64,000 nucleotides of DNA, taken from positions 62,001 to 126,000 of the forward strand of contig NZ_SLXP01000006.1 of assembly GCF_004343075.1 (NCBI RefSeq). Direction: 5' to 3'. A model generated the notes under the pieces. The model was not told where the DNA came from and made no database searches. It saw nothing but the letters and a program-made list of their open reading frames with translations. The position numbers and the translations under genes were made by a program. Shown piece by piece: positions 9,822 to 17,900 of this stretch. This DNA comes from Rhodovulum marinum (GTDB lineage: Bacteria; Pseudomonadota; Alphaproteobacteria; Rhodobacterales; Rhodobacteraceae). Positions within the stretch are counted from its first letter, which is position 1. Each line of letters opens with the position of its first letter.

Positions 9822-10364
9822 ATGAGACGTTTGGCCCTCGTAGCGGTGTTTTCAGCGATCCCGGTTTCAGGTCTCAGTCAATCTGAGCCTGAGCCATTGC
9901 CTACGCGCTACCTGTGCGTGAGGTCCGCGACGCCAGACCCTGACGAGATGCCGACGACGGTCCTTGAGATGCTCGACTATGTCAGGCGCCAACTGAGCGC
10001 GGCGCGCATTCTTGAATTTAATGGAGCAACGGCGGACTTCGAGCAATCCCTGCCTGCTGACCCCTATCATGTGCAAGCCCGTCACAACGAAGTGTCAATC
10101 ATGAGCCGTGGGTATCTCATGGACGGGGGACCGCAATGCGCCGCGCATAGCGCCGCAGACCCTTTGCGCGCCTGCAATTGGAGCTTTCGAGAGATCACCG
10201 ATCAGGACCAGTCGTCCGACAGTGTTCGTCTCGTGTGGGAGACTGCGGTTTTGGATGGAAACACGCTTAAAATCACAAGCATCGTCAGCGGCCAAGTCTC
10301 GGACACGGTTGAAGTTTTCGACTGCGAAGAAGCTGATGAGGTTGAGCGCCATCTGAATCGCTGA
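9822..10364 (+). CDS. Secreted protein of unknown function (element accessory gene)
   Basis: 180 residues with a clear Sec signal peptide (MRRLALVAVFSAIPVSGLSQ, cleavage near residue 20). The mature part is small, acidic and has four cysteines (in LCVRS, QCAAH, ACNWS and FDCEE), so two disulfides are possible in the periplasm. No domain was recognised. The start was chosen at 9822 because the signal peptide begins there and GGAG lies just upstream; an in-frame start at 9744 would hide the signal peptide. It is the gene nearest attL, the position where satellites and prophages often carry accessory or immunity genes. Confidence 0.65.
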   Translation: MRRLALVAVFSAIPVSGLSQSEPEPLPTRYLCVRSATPDPDEMPTTVLEMLDYVRRQLSAARILEFNGATADFEQSLPADPYHVQARHNEVSIMSRGYLMDGGPQCAAHSAADPLRACNWSFREITDQDQSSDSVRLVWETAVLDGNTLKITSIVSGQVSDTVEVFDCEEADEVERHLNR

Positions 10365-10412
10365 ATGGTGCGGTGCCTTTCTCGCGGGCTCTCGGTGGTG
10401 CATCTTGCCCCC

Positions 10413-10886
10413 ATGCCCAACGTTCGCGCGCTCCATACCCCGACACCCCGCATCTCCGCGAAAGTCCGTGCCGCCGTCGAAGCCCGCGTGAGGCAGGGCG
10501 CCAGTCTTGCCGAGGCGGCCAAGGCGGCTGGCATGTCCAAGAACGGCTTCCACAAGGCGCTGAAGCGTCCCGCGGTGCAGGACTACATGCAGGAGGTGCA
10601 GCGCGCCTTTGTGGCCGAGGTCGAGGCCAGCCGCGCAGTCTACAAGGCGCGGGCCTTGGAGGCGGCGCTAGAGCTCATGCAGAACGCCAAGAGCGAAGCG
10701 GTTCGCGCCCGGATGGTCGAGTTCCTGGCCGGTGACGGGAAGGCGCCCCAGGTGGCGGTGCACGTCGATGCCCGGCAGGTTGGTGGTTACGAATATCCGC
10801 GACCGGGCGAGCGTGTGGTCGAGATAGCCTCTGCCTCTAACACACTCGCGGAGTGTTCTAAGCACCTGCCCATCCGGCTGCCTTAA
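10413..10886 (+). CDS. Terminase small subunit-like HTH protein
   Basis: 157 residues. An N-terminal helix-turn-helix is visible (RQGASLAEAAKAAGMSKNG, then FHKALKRPAVQDYM), followed by an alpha-helical middle (VEASRAVYKARALEAALEL, then MQNAKSEAVRARMVEFLAGD) and a short beta-rich tail. This order matches small terminase subunits of alphaproteobacterial phages, which recognise pac sites; other HTH proteins cannot be excluded. No large terminase is present. The start at 10413 follows weakly from the domain boundary; a start at 10365 would begin one base after the upstream gene. It converges with and overlaps the 3' end of the leftward membrane protein gene by 29 bases. Confidence 0.65.
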   Translation: MPNVRALHTPTPRISAKVRAAVEARVRQGASLAEAAKAAGMSKNGFHKALKRPAVQDYMQEVQRAFVAEVEASRAVYKARALEAALELMQNAKSEAVRARMVEFLAGDGKAPQVAVHVDARQVGGYEYPRPGERVVEIASASNTLAECSKHLPIRLP

Positions 10887-11349
10887 GGTCGCTTTGCGCC
10901 TCAAAAATCATACGCATGCGACGCTTGTTCTGCACGCGGGCGTGTAGGTAATAAAACGCGCTAGCGGCCAAAGCGCACAATAGGCCCGCACCGTTCGCTG
11001 CAGGGAATGCAATCGCCAAGACCATTTCGTTGAGTGTCGTAAGCGCGAGTGCGATGGGAACTGCGGCTGCCTCTTCTAGATATGCTGGCGCCCCCCTTGC
11101 GTTCGCCAGTTTCTCCGCTTCGGTATATAGATCATGCGAGGAGAGTTCTGGCGAGAAGCGTGATTCGACCTGCTCTTCAACTTGAGGCTCTGCCTTGCCA
11201 ACTGGCGTGTCAAACCTCGTGAGCATCTGCGCCACGCCATCCCGCACCCTTATCGCTTCCCGCCTCTTGCTGTCTGAGAGGTTGGGATCGGACAGGATGT
11301 CCTCCATGCGCTTGTAGAGACGCTGAAGCCGAATTTGTTGCGGTTTCAT
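10858..11349 (-). CDS. Hypothetical membrane protein in the element
   Basis: 163 residues: a charged, helical N-terminal half with coiled-coil character (LQRLYKRMEDILSD, KRREAIRVRDGVAQ), an acidic linker, two adjacent hydrophobic segments at about residues 95-135 (VPIALALTTLNEMVLAIAF and LLCALAASAFYYLHA) and a basic cytoplasmic tail (RVQNKRRMRMIF). No family is recognised. Its codon use is less GC-extreme than core genes around the element. The 3' end overlaps the convergent TerS-like gene. Confidence 0.6.
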   Translation of the reverse strand: MKPQQIRLQRLYKRMEDILSDPNLSDSKRREAIRVRDGVAQMLTRFDTPVGKAEPQVEEQVESRFSPELSSHDLYTEAEKLANARGAPAYLEEAAAVPIALALTTLNEMVLAIAFPAANGAGLLCALAASAFYYLHARVQNKRRMRMIFEAQSDLKAAGWAGA

Positions 11350-11908
11350 TGCTCCTCTCCCCGGGTCCAGACCGCGCGTGTTCTTCGCCTATTCACGCGA
11401 GAGACCCTATCACAAAGCGAAGGTTGTCGTGTCGGGGTTTCGAGGGTGCTGTTGTCGCTGGCTTTGATGCCCGATAAAGCCGCGACGGGGCGGCCCATAC
11501 TATGCGGCGGCGTCCACAAGGCTGCCCAGGCGTCTCCATACGGCGTTCTAACGGAGCCCAAAGCATCGAGAGCGTTGTTCGACGTGCCCAGACATTTATC
11601 CCCTGATAATCGAAGTTGACCGAACGGGCACCGCGAGAGGAAGAAGCCGGGAAGCGGAAACGCCCGAAATACAAAGGTCATGCTGACACGGGCTGGTTCG
11701 CCAAAGTGGGAAAGAGTGGAGTTCTTCGCGGGCGAGCGACAACGACTTTGCCCCGTGTCGATGCTGTACCCTTCTGATGTTCCGCTGTGGCTTGGGAAAG
11801 GGTTCAGCGGGACCCCTTCGGTGCGGTTCTGAGCGCAGCGCTGGTGCTGGCTCTATTTCTCAGCAAACTGCGGGACGTTTCAGCCAAGGCGACGAGCGTG
11901 GGTCGCGG
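11350..11908. other. Central stretch of the element without a clear gene
   Basis: About 560 bases between two leftward genes. Short open frames exist on both strands (for example 11346-11681 on - and 11335-11619 on +), but none has a ribosome-binding site with a plausible protein. It may hold promoters for the membrane protein gene or a replication region; I see no obvious repeats inside it. Confidence 0.35.
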
Positions 11909-12430
11909 TCACGGTGGCCACAGCGAAATGACTTTGGCGGATGAGCGATGCGCGTCGGCGTCCTCGATCACCTCGGGATGGTCAACGGGCCAATCAGGGC
12001 CACGGCTCGGGGGGGGCTCCCCTTTAGAGGATTCTCTACTTAATGGGGTTGAATTTGAACCGGTTGAAAAACGACCCCTACAACCCCGAATATCGGCGGT
12101 TTCTAAGGGTTGCTTTTTGGCCCTTAGAGGGGAGAAGTCTGTGCGCACTCGAAAGCCCACAATTTCCTGCTTTCCGGTATCGGAATTTGGCCCCCGAACG
12201 CGGGTCGTCTCAAGATAACCGCCGAGAACGAGTTCCTTCCGATATTTCTTGTATCTCGCGCGGCCCCACCCGAGGTGGCGGCAAACGTCCTCGATGCGCA
12301 ACACCCAGGCCGGGTCGTGGCTGGAAAGATAGATGAGCAGAAAACGTGCCTCGCTGGAAAGTTCGTGCTCGTCCAGAAGTTCGCGGGGCACTTTGTGGAA
12401 GCCGGGCCTTGCCTTGCGTGTCTTCGTCAT
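11909..12430 (-). CDS. Winged-helix replication-like protein
   Basis: 173 residues. The N-terminus (FHKVPRELLDEHELSSEARF, then LLIYLSSHDPAWVLRIED and VCRHLGWGRARYKKYRKEL) is the helix-turn-helix layout found in phage and plasmid replication initiators and related HTH_36-type proteins. The C-terminal half is low-complexity, rich in Ser, Pro and Gly. The ATG overlaps the stop of the upstream small gene (ATGA), so the two are co-translated. The DNA coding for the C-terminal half contains short GGTTG-type repeats, noted separately as a possible origin. Function is inferred from the N-terminal domain only. Confidence 0.6.
   Translation of the reverse strand: MTKTRKARPGFHKVPRELLDEHELSSEARFLLIYLSSHDPAWVLRIEDVCRHLGWGRARYKKYRKELVLGGYLETTRVRGPNSDTGKQEIVGFRVRTDFSPLRAKKQPLETADIRGCRGRFSTGSNSTPLSRESSKGEPPPSRGPDWPVDHPEVIEDADAHRSSAKVISLWPP
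12047..12113 (+). repeat. GGTTG-type repeats inside the HTH gene
   Basis: GGTTGAA occurs at 12047 and 12062, GGTTGC at 12108, with an inverted CAACC at 12081. The stretch is locally AT-richer than its surroundings. Iterons inside an initiator gene are known from lambdoid phages and satellites; here the repeats are few and short, so this is only a candidate origin. Confidence 0.25.
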
Positions 12431-12762
12431 CTCCGCCCCCCGCTAGCCACCAAGGCCAGCCAGAGGCGCAAAGCCATTCGCAGGCTGGAGCAACCGCACA
12501 GAGACAGCGCACGCCCGTCTGCGGCGCTCTCCGCGCCTCTCAGGGCCATGACGCGCCAGTAGCCATTGCGGCGTTCGAGGCGGTAGTGCCGATCCAATTG
12601 CTCGGCCACGAAAGGCGAGATGTCGGACGCTTCGCGGTGATCGCCGCTACCATGGTGTTCGGGGGCGACGTCAGCTATGAAAGGGAAGCCCGGTTTTCCG
12701 ACAGAGCATCCCCGCCCCGTGCGCCGCGTCGTCGGCGCCGGGGCGTTCTCTTCTTTGGCCAT
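12427..12762 (-). CDS. Small hypothetical protein between AlpA-like and HTH genes
   Basis: 111 residues, beginning with MAKEENAPAPTTRRTG and containing a charged central part (RHYRLERRNGYWRVMAL) and a hydrophobic Leu/Ala-rich C-terminus. No domain is recognised. It is supported by its setting: it starts four bases after the AlpA-like gene stop and its own stop overlaps the next ATG by four bases, a tightly packed leftward operon. The longer in-frame version to 12888 would overlap the AlpA-like gene and is rejected. Confidence 0.5.
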   Translation of the reverse strand: MAKEENAPAPTTRRTGRGCSVGKPGFPFIADVAPEHHGSGDHREASDISPFVAEQLDRHYRLERRNGYWRVMALRGAESAADGRALSLCGCSSLRMALRLWLALVASGGRR

Positions 12763-12766
12763 GGCC

Positions 12767-13036
12767 TCACGCTGCGTCGTTCGTGTGACGCTGGACAGGT
12801 CCGAGCGCCTCGGCGGCCCAGGCATCAAGGGCTTCCACAGGATAGACCGTCCGCCGTGCTCCGAACCGCCGGAAGGCCGGTCCTCCACCTGTCGAGCGTT
12901 TCTTGGCCAGCGTCTTTGGGCTGATCGGGATACCGTGTCGCTGGCTCAGGTAGAGGGCCGCCAAGTCGGGGGACAGCATAGGCGGCAGCGGCGAGGGAAG
13001 GACGGTCGGAATGGGGTTGTTCTCAGTATTCGTCAT
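12767..13036 (-). CDS. AlpA/excisionase-like HTH protein
   Basis: 89 residues. After a Pro-rich N-terminus comes a MerR/AlpA-like DNA-binding domain: LSPDLAALYLSQRHG, SPKTLAKKRSTGGGPAFRRF and RRTVYPVEALDAWAAE. The pattern (helix-turn-helix, a GGGP-type wing and an Arg-Tyr/Val strand) is that of small excisionase or AlpA regulators encoded beside integrases. Start at 13036 is supported by AAGGAG upstream. Likely role: directionality factor or transcriptional switch of the element. Confidence 0.75.
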   Translation of the reverse strand: MTNTENNPIPTVLPSPLPPMLSPDLAALYLSQRHGIPISPKTLAKKRSTGGGPAFRRFGARRTVYPVEALDAWAAEALGPVQRHTNDAA

Positions 13037-13089
13037 CTTAGACGACTCCTTTTCAGAGATGTGCGCCTAAGGCTGGGGTGATCGCGCTC

Positions 13090-13108
13090 CGAGTGGTATG
13101 CACACTCG
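13090..13108. promoter_or_regulatory. Inverted repeat between integrase and AlpA-like genes
   Basis: Perfect 6-bp arms CGAGTG and CACTCG separated by 7 bp, in the 93-bp gap between the end of the integrase gene and the start of the AlpA-like gene. It lies 54 bp upstream of the AlpA-like start codon, a fitting place for an operator; a weak terminator of the integrase transcript is the alternative. Confidence 0.35.
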
Positions 13109-13129
13109 CCGATTGGTCCCGATCCCGCT

Positions 13130-14452
13130 CTATCTGGGCCTTCGTTTTGCTTTCATAACAAAGACTTCCGCTTCTAGCGGGCTGTCTCCAAGAGCCATTG
13201 CGATGTGCTCGGCAACCCGATCGGCAGCGGCGATCAAGACTGAATCAACCCGGCCGATATAGCCCTCGGTCACGCTGCCAGAAGAATGGCCCAAAAGGGC
13301 CTTCACGGTTGGAAGGGTCAGGCCCAGCCCGTTGGCCGTGGTCGCGAGGGCATGGCGCAGATGGTGCAGTCCGAAGCCTGTCAGCGCCTCGCGATCTTCC
13401 TCGGCAAGTTCGGGGTCGTTGACGATCCGTGCTAACGCTCGCGGCATACCCCCGAAGGAACCACTGCCCGAACGAACGGCGGGAAACACGAAGCCCTTGC
13501 CATCGGAGTAGGGCCGCACGCCGCCCAGAAGGTCGGAGACACGTCGCGCCATGGGGCGGGTGCTGTCGCCGGTCTTGGTCGCGGTCAGTCGCAGCGCGCG
13601 GTGTTTCTCGTCAACTTCGGACCAGCGCAGTCCAACTGCCTCTCCCGCCCGCATCCCCGTGAGTGCGACAAGTCGGATGATCGCCACCGCCTGCCACGTC
13701 TCCCCCTTCGCCTCTGCCAACTGGATCGCGTTTCCGAGGGCAGCATAAAGACGATCAGGATCATTCACGGAACGGCGCCCGTCCTTGGGAAGGCGGACCC
13801 CTAGGGCCGGGTTTGCGTCGATCACGCCCTGCTCTACGGCATAGGTGAGGATTGCGGAAAGCAACCCGGTTGTCCGCTTCGCCGTGCCCTGTCCGCCTTC
13901 GACAATGGCTCGGCCCCGCGGCTTGCCCGTCAGGACGTCCGCGGCGGTCTTGCCCGTCTTTACAGCAGCGAAAAAGGCGGCAACGTCCTTTCGGGAGAGG
14001 TCGCGCACCGGTTTCTTGGCTAGAAGAGGCAGAATGTGTCGTTCGATCCGCCCACGATCCGTGGCGATGGTGCTTTCGGATTTCGGCGCCCCACGTCGGG
14101 TAATGAGATTCCCGGTCTCGACGGCTTGCATGTAGTCCGCGCAGAGGTCCGCCACGGTCCAGGCATTGCGGATAGCATCACGTTCTGCACGCGGATCGCC
14201 CCCGAGGCGCACGCGGGCGAGTTCCTTGCGCGCAGCCGTCCGGGCTTCGTCCACCGTTAGGACCGGAAAGCGGCCCAAGGTGACGCGCTTCGATCTTCCG
14301 ACAGCGTCCCGATACTGGATGACGAAGCTGCGTGTGTCGGGCGCCTTCACTCTCAGTCCGAAGCCCGGAAGGTCGGTGTCCCAGATGAACAGGTCCGCAT
14401 TGTCGGTCTCGGCCTTGCTGACAAGCCGTGTCGTGATCTTGGCTTTTGGCAT
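13130..14452 (-). CDS. Tyrosine recombinase / integrase with N-terminal arm-binding domain
   Basis: 440 residues. N-terminal arm-DNA-binding domain of the DUF4102 type (FIWDTDLPGFGLRVKAPDTR, RSKRVTLGRFPVLTVDEAR), a central SAM-like core-binding domain (ETGNLITRRGAPKSESTIAT), and a catalytic domain with the Arg of LTGMRAGEAVGLRW, the HHLRH box, GHSSGSVTEGY with the His and the nucleophilic Tyr. All catalytic residues are present, so it should be active. The start at 14452 is preferred because of AAGGGG upstream and the MPKAKITTR N-terminus; an earlier start lies in the arm-site repeats. It catalyses integration at tRNA-Arg. Confidence 0.93.
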   Translation of the reverse strand: MPKAKITTRLVSKAETDNADLFIWDTDLPGFGLRVKAPDTRSFVIQYRDAVGRSKRVTLGRFPVLTVDEARTAARKELARVRLGGDPRAERDAIRNAWTVADLCADYMQAVETGNLITRRGAPKSESTIATDRGRIERHILPLLAKKPVRDLSRKDVAAFFAAVKTGKTAADVLTGKPRGRAIVEGGQGTAKRTTGLLSAILTYAVEQGVIDANPALGVRLPKDGRRSVNDPDRLYAALGNAIQLAEAKGETWQAVAIIRLVALTGMRAGEAVGLRWSEVDEKHRALRLTATKTGDSTRPMARRVSDLLGGVRPYSDGKGFVFPAVRSGSGSFGGMPRALARIVNDPELAEEDREALTGFGLHHLRHALATTANGLGLTLPTVKALLGHSSGSVTEGYIGRVDSVLIAAADRVAEHIAMALGDSPLEAEVFVMKAKRRPR

Positions 14453-14472
14453 AGGGTGCCCCTTTTGAAAGA

Positions 14473-14502
14473 GGGTAAGCGTAAGGTAAGCATGGGTAAG
14501 CA
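14473..14502 (+). promoter_or_regulatory. Three GGTAAGC repeats, right integrase arm sites
   Basis: GGTAAGC occurs at 14474, 14485 and 14495, i.e. at 11- and 10-bp spacing, all in the same orientation as the two copies at the left end. They lie 21-50 bp upstream of the integrase start codon, so integrase bound here could also repress its own gene. The core is GGGTAAGC(G/A). Confidence 0.6.
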
Positions 14503-14618
14503 AGCTCGGGCGCGCTTTAGTAACGACTAGAGTACGGCGTTTGCCATAAAATACAAGCTAAAACGGCACTATAGTATGAATAGGGCGGGATCAGAAATGA
14601 TGGGGAATACCTTGTGTT

Positions 14619-14668
14619 CTGCCCTCCGAAGGCAGAGGCCAGAGGTTCGAATCCTCTCGGGTGCGCCA
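14619..14668 (+). repeat. attR direct repeat, tRNA-Arg 3' remnant
   Basis: Copy of the last 50 bases of tRNA-Arg, including anticodon arm, T arm and CCA. It has no 5' half, so it is not a functional tRNA. T-stem differs from attL by a compensatory pair. It probably keeps the sequence of the host tRNA 3' end from before integration. Confidence 0.92.
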
Positions 14669-14882
14669 GCGTATTCTTGGCCTTCGTAGAAGCAAATTCC
14701 GTGTGGACCCGTTGCGAAAATCGGCAGCCGGGGACGAATTGGCACGGGCGACAGCGACGGGACGAGGTTTGGCGGTTATTGGTGAAAGGGCGGCTCCAGG
14801 TCAGCCAAGCCCTGAACCCTGCCAATTCGCGTGATCCGGCGTGTGGTGATGACGGGCCCTGTTGGGGTGTGCCCGTGGTGTC

Positions 14883-15737
14883 TCACCGCATCAGCACCAC
14901 CGGGACTTTGCATGACCGGATCATCTCGGTCGTGGTCGAACCTATGACCATCGTGCGGATCCGCGAGTGCCCATAGGCGCCCATCACGAGCAGATCGACT
15001 GTGCCGCCCTCGACCATCTGGGCCAGTGCCTTTTCGGGCGCGCCCTTCAGCACTTTGATTTCTGCTTCGTGGCCGCCGGCCTGCAGGGTGGCACGCGCAT
15101 TCTCAAGTGCCTTGCGCAATTCGGCCGTACCCTGGCCGGCCGTGGCCACCGTGACCTTGAGACCGGCAAAAAGCGGGTCACGCGCCACGTAATCGACCGC
15201 TTTCATGGACGATACGCCGCCGTCATATGCGATCAGCACGCGTTCGATGGGCCGAAACGCGCGGTTCGCGACGAACACGGGTTTGTGGCTGGCGCGTACG
15301 ATCCGTTCGAAATTCGATCCCAGATGCGCTGCGGCATTTCCGGCGGCTTCGCCGCGCTTGCCGATCACGATCATGTCGGCGATCGCTTCCTTGGCCTCGA
15401 CAGTGGCGACGATGTCATCGTTTCGCAGTCGAGTTATGACCTCGTCGACGCCGTCGGCCTCGATCAGCGCCTTGGCGTCTTCGAGGATCGCTCGGCCTTG
15501 CGCCTGGGCCAGCTTGGCGTGTTGCTCGTCCAGCGCGCTGAGTTGTTCCATCAGCTTGGATCGCGCGCCCAGTTTGATCGAGCCCGACAGGTCACGCCGG
15601 CCGGGCGTGCGGCGCGGATCGAGCACATGGTACAGTTTGACCTGCGCGCCCGTGCGCCTGGCGATCCAGGCGGCGTGGTGGCAAACGCTTTCCGAATAGG
15701 CCGACCCATCGACCAGTGCCATCAGGATTCCCGACAT
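14883..15737 (-). CDS. Universal stress protein, tandem UspA domains
   Basis: 284 residues made of two Usp domains. Domain 1 starts GILMALVDGSAYSESV and has an inserted helical region; domain 2 starts near residue 165 with ERVLIAYDGGVSSMKAVDYV and ends with the ATP-binding loop VMGAYGHSRIRTMVIGSTT. The GxxGxR/H...G(S/T) loop suggests nucleotide binding in domain 2. It is encoded 11 bases after the SulP transporter gene and has GAGGGGG as its ribosome-binding site, so it is co-transcribed with the transporter and may modulate it. Confidence 0.92.
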   Translation of the reverse strand: MSGILMALVDGSAYSESVCHHAAWIARRTGAQVKLYHVLDPRRTPGRRDLSGSIKLGARSKLMEQLSALDEQHAKLAQAQGRAILEDAKALIEADGVDEVITRLRNDDIVATVEAKEAIADMIVIGKRGEAAGNAAAHLGSNFERIVRASHKPVFVANRAFRPIERVLIAYDGGVSSMKAVDYVARDPLFAGLKVTVATAGQGTAELRKALENARATLQAGGHEAEIKVLKGAPEKALAQMVEGGTVDLLVMGAYGHSRIRTMVIGSTTTEMIRSCKVPVVLMR

Positions 15738-15748
15738 CTCTTGCCCCC

Positions 15749-17233
15749 TCAGTGGCCCAGCAATTCATCAATCGCGCCCGGCTTGTCGTGTACGGCCAGC
15801 TTGTCGACGATTGTTTCGGATGCGGCGTTCATGCCCTTTATCTCGACCTCGGCGCCCTCGCGGCGGAACTTGAGCACGGCCATGTCCAGCGCCGCAACGG
15901 ACGAAACGTCCCAGATATGGGCGCGGCTGACGTCGATGGTGACGCGCTCCAGCGCCTCCTTGAAGTCGAACGCCTTCATGAAGTCCTCGGTCGAGGCAAA
16001 GAAAAGCTGGCCTTCGACGGTGTAGGTCCGGGTGCGCCCATCGGGCGAGATCTCGGAGGTGACGCGGAATAGCTGTGCGATCTTGCCCGCGAAAAAGATG
16101 CCCGACAGCAATACGCCGACCAGCACCCCGATAGCGAGGTTGTGCGTGTAGACCACGAAGAAAACCGTCGCGAGCATCACGACGGACGAGGACCGGGGGT
16201 GATCGCGCAGGTTCCGTATCGACGACCACGAGAATGTCCCGATCGAGACCATGATCATGATCGCCACCAGCGCGGGCATCGGGATCTGGCCGACCAGGTC
16301 GCCCAGCACCACGATCAGGAATAGCAGCATCGCGCCCGCGGTGAAGGTCGACAGTCGCCCGCGGCCGCCGGATTTCACGTTGATCATGGATTGGCCGATC
16401 ATCGCGCAGCCCGCCATCCCGCCGATGAAGCCGGTGCAGGTGTTCGCGATGCCCTGTCCGATGCATTCCTGATTGCGGTTGCTGGGCGTGTCGGTCAGGT
16501 CGTCGACGATGGTTTGCGTCATCAGGCTTTCCAAAAGTCCAACCGTGGCCACGCCGATGGAATAGGGCAGGATGATTTGTAGTGTTTCCAGCGTCAGAGG
16601 GATGTCGGGGATCAGGAACACCGGCAACGTGTCGGGTAGTTCGCCCATGTCGCTGACCGTGCGCACGTCCAGTCCCAGTGCCATCGTCACCGCGCTGAGC
16701 ACGATGATCGTGACCAGCGGCGAGGGCACCGCCGTCGTCAGAAGCGGAAACAGGTAGATGATCGCAAGCCCCGCCGCGACCATGACATAGGTGATCCAGC
16801 TCACGCCGATCAGTTCAGGCACCTGGGCCAGGAAGATCAGGATCGCCAGCGCGTTCACGAACCCGGTGATCACCGACCGCGAGACGAACCGCATCAACGC
16901 CCCCAGCCGCGCCAGTCCCGCGCCGATCTGGATCAGCCCCGCCAGCACAGTCGCGGCCAGCAGGTATTGCAGCCCATGTTCCTTGACCAGCGTCACCATC
17001 AGGACCGCGGTCGCCGCCGTCGCCGCCGAGATCATACCGGGTCGCCCGCCGGTGATTGCCACGATCACCGCGATCGAAAACGAGGCGTACAGCCCCACCT
17101 TGGGGTCGACGCCGGCGATGATGGAGAAGGCGATCGCCTCGGGGATCAGCGCCAGCGCCACCACCAGCCCGGCGAGGATGTCGCCGCGGATATTGCCGAC
17201 CCACTGGTCGCGATAGGCATGGATTGCGTTCAT
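15749..17233 (-). CDS. SulP family anion transporter with STAS domain
   Basis: 494-residue SLC26/SulP transporter. The N-terminal membrane domain has the typical opening ([20 protein letters not shown]) and about 10-12 helices; the C-terminal STAS domain spans roughly residues 390-494 ([39 protein letters not shown]). Substrate could be sulfate, bicarbonate or another anion; sequence alone does not decide. It forms a two-gene unit with the downstream universal stress protein. Confidence 0.92.
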   Translation of the reverse strand: MNAIHAYRDQWVGNIRGDILAGLVVALALIPEAIAFSIIAGVDPKVGLYASFSIAVIVAITGGRPGMISAATAATAVLMVTLVKEHGLQYLLAATVLAGLIQIGAGLARLGALMRFVSRSVITGFVNALAILIFLAQVPELIGVSWITYVMVAAGLAIIYLFPLLTTAVPSPLVTIIVLSAVTMALGLDVRTVSDMGELPDTLPVFLIPDIPLTLETLQIILPYSIGVATVGLLESLMTQTIVDDLTDTPSNRNQECIGQGIANTCTGFIGGMAGCAMIGQSMINVKSGGRGRLSTFTAGAMLLFLIVVLGDLVGQIPMPALVAIMIMVSIGTFSWSSIRNLRDHPRSSSVVMLATVFFVVYTHNLAIGVLVGVLLSGIFFAGKIAQLFRVTSEISPDGRTRTYTVEGQLFFASTEDFMKAFDFKEALERVTIDVSRAHIWDVSSVAALDMAVLKFRREGAEVEIKGMNAASETIVDKLAVHDKPGAIDELLGH

Positions 17234-17900
17234 AGGTCACCCCGATGGCGGCGCGTCTAGGGCGATCCGCGGCAGACGCGGAGCACGCGTGCTGATGTTG
17301 GTTTTCCGGAAGAATGGCGGCGAAAGGCACCACCCGGCAATGCGCCGGGCCCGGGCGAGTCGCGCCTTGGATACAGAAAAACCAGCCGTTGGAAAACGAT
17401 CAATACAGCGCAGGTCGTGCGCGCTGCCTCGATCGTAACGGGGCTCGGCCAGCCCGAATTGCGGGGTCCGCGACCTCCGGCAAATAAACGGTCAGGGTGC
17501 GGAAACAGGCCGCAGTCTGGCCGTTCGGTCAGTGGACTCCGCGTTGCTCGAATGCCCCGCGCCCGGGGGCGGTCACTGCCGCTGTCGAATTGATTATCCG
17601 AGGTGCACAGGTTCAGGTGGCCATCCCCTTGCGCGGCATGCTGCGGAACCGTCGGGCCGCAGGCAGAGACGGCTTATTTTTTGTGCACAAAGGGCCATGC
17701 AGGCGCCGTCATCGGGGTCGAAAGCTGTGCATAACGTCACATCGTCGTCATCCATCGGTGTTAGCCCTTGGTCTTGACATACCCTTCATGTTGCGGGGCT
17801 TGCCAGGCGGGAAACGCCATATATAGTTAAAGTCATGCAGGGGCGGGCGCGTCCCGCTCCGAGGTCGGGACAGGCGGACGGAGCGGAGGCCGAGTCAGAG
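17234..17900. other. Long intergenic region upstream of the HNH gene
   Basis: About 670 bases without a credible gene; the open frame at 17497-17826 looks like a chance frame. A perfect 12-bp palindrome TTTGTGCACAAA lies at 17680-17691 and could be an operator. TTGACA at 17774 has no good -10 partner at 17 bp. Nothing else recognisable. Confidence 0.4.

Noticed and set aside
9445-9825. 126-residue ORF at the left end of the element
   Set aside because: No ribosome-binding site, Arg/Cys/Pro-rich translation, overlaps the well-supported secreted-protein gene start.
14619-14668. Second tRNA-Arg gene
   Set aside because: Only the 3' 50 bases are present; there is no acceptor 5' strand or D arm, so it is the attR remnant.
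17497-17826. 109-residue ORF in the gap before the HNH gene
   Set aside because: No ribosome-binding site, no domain and shadow-like composition.
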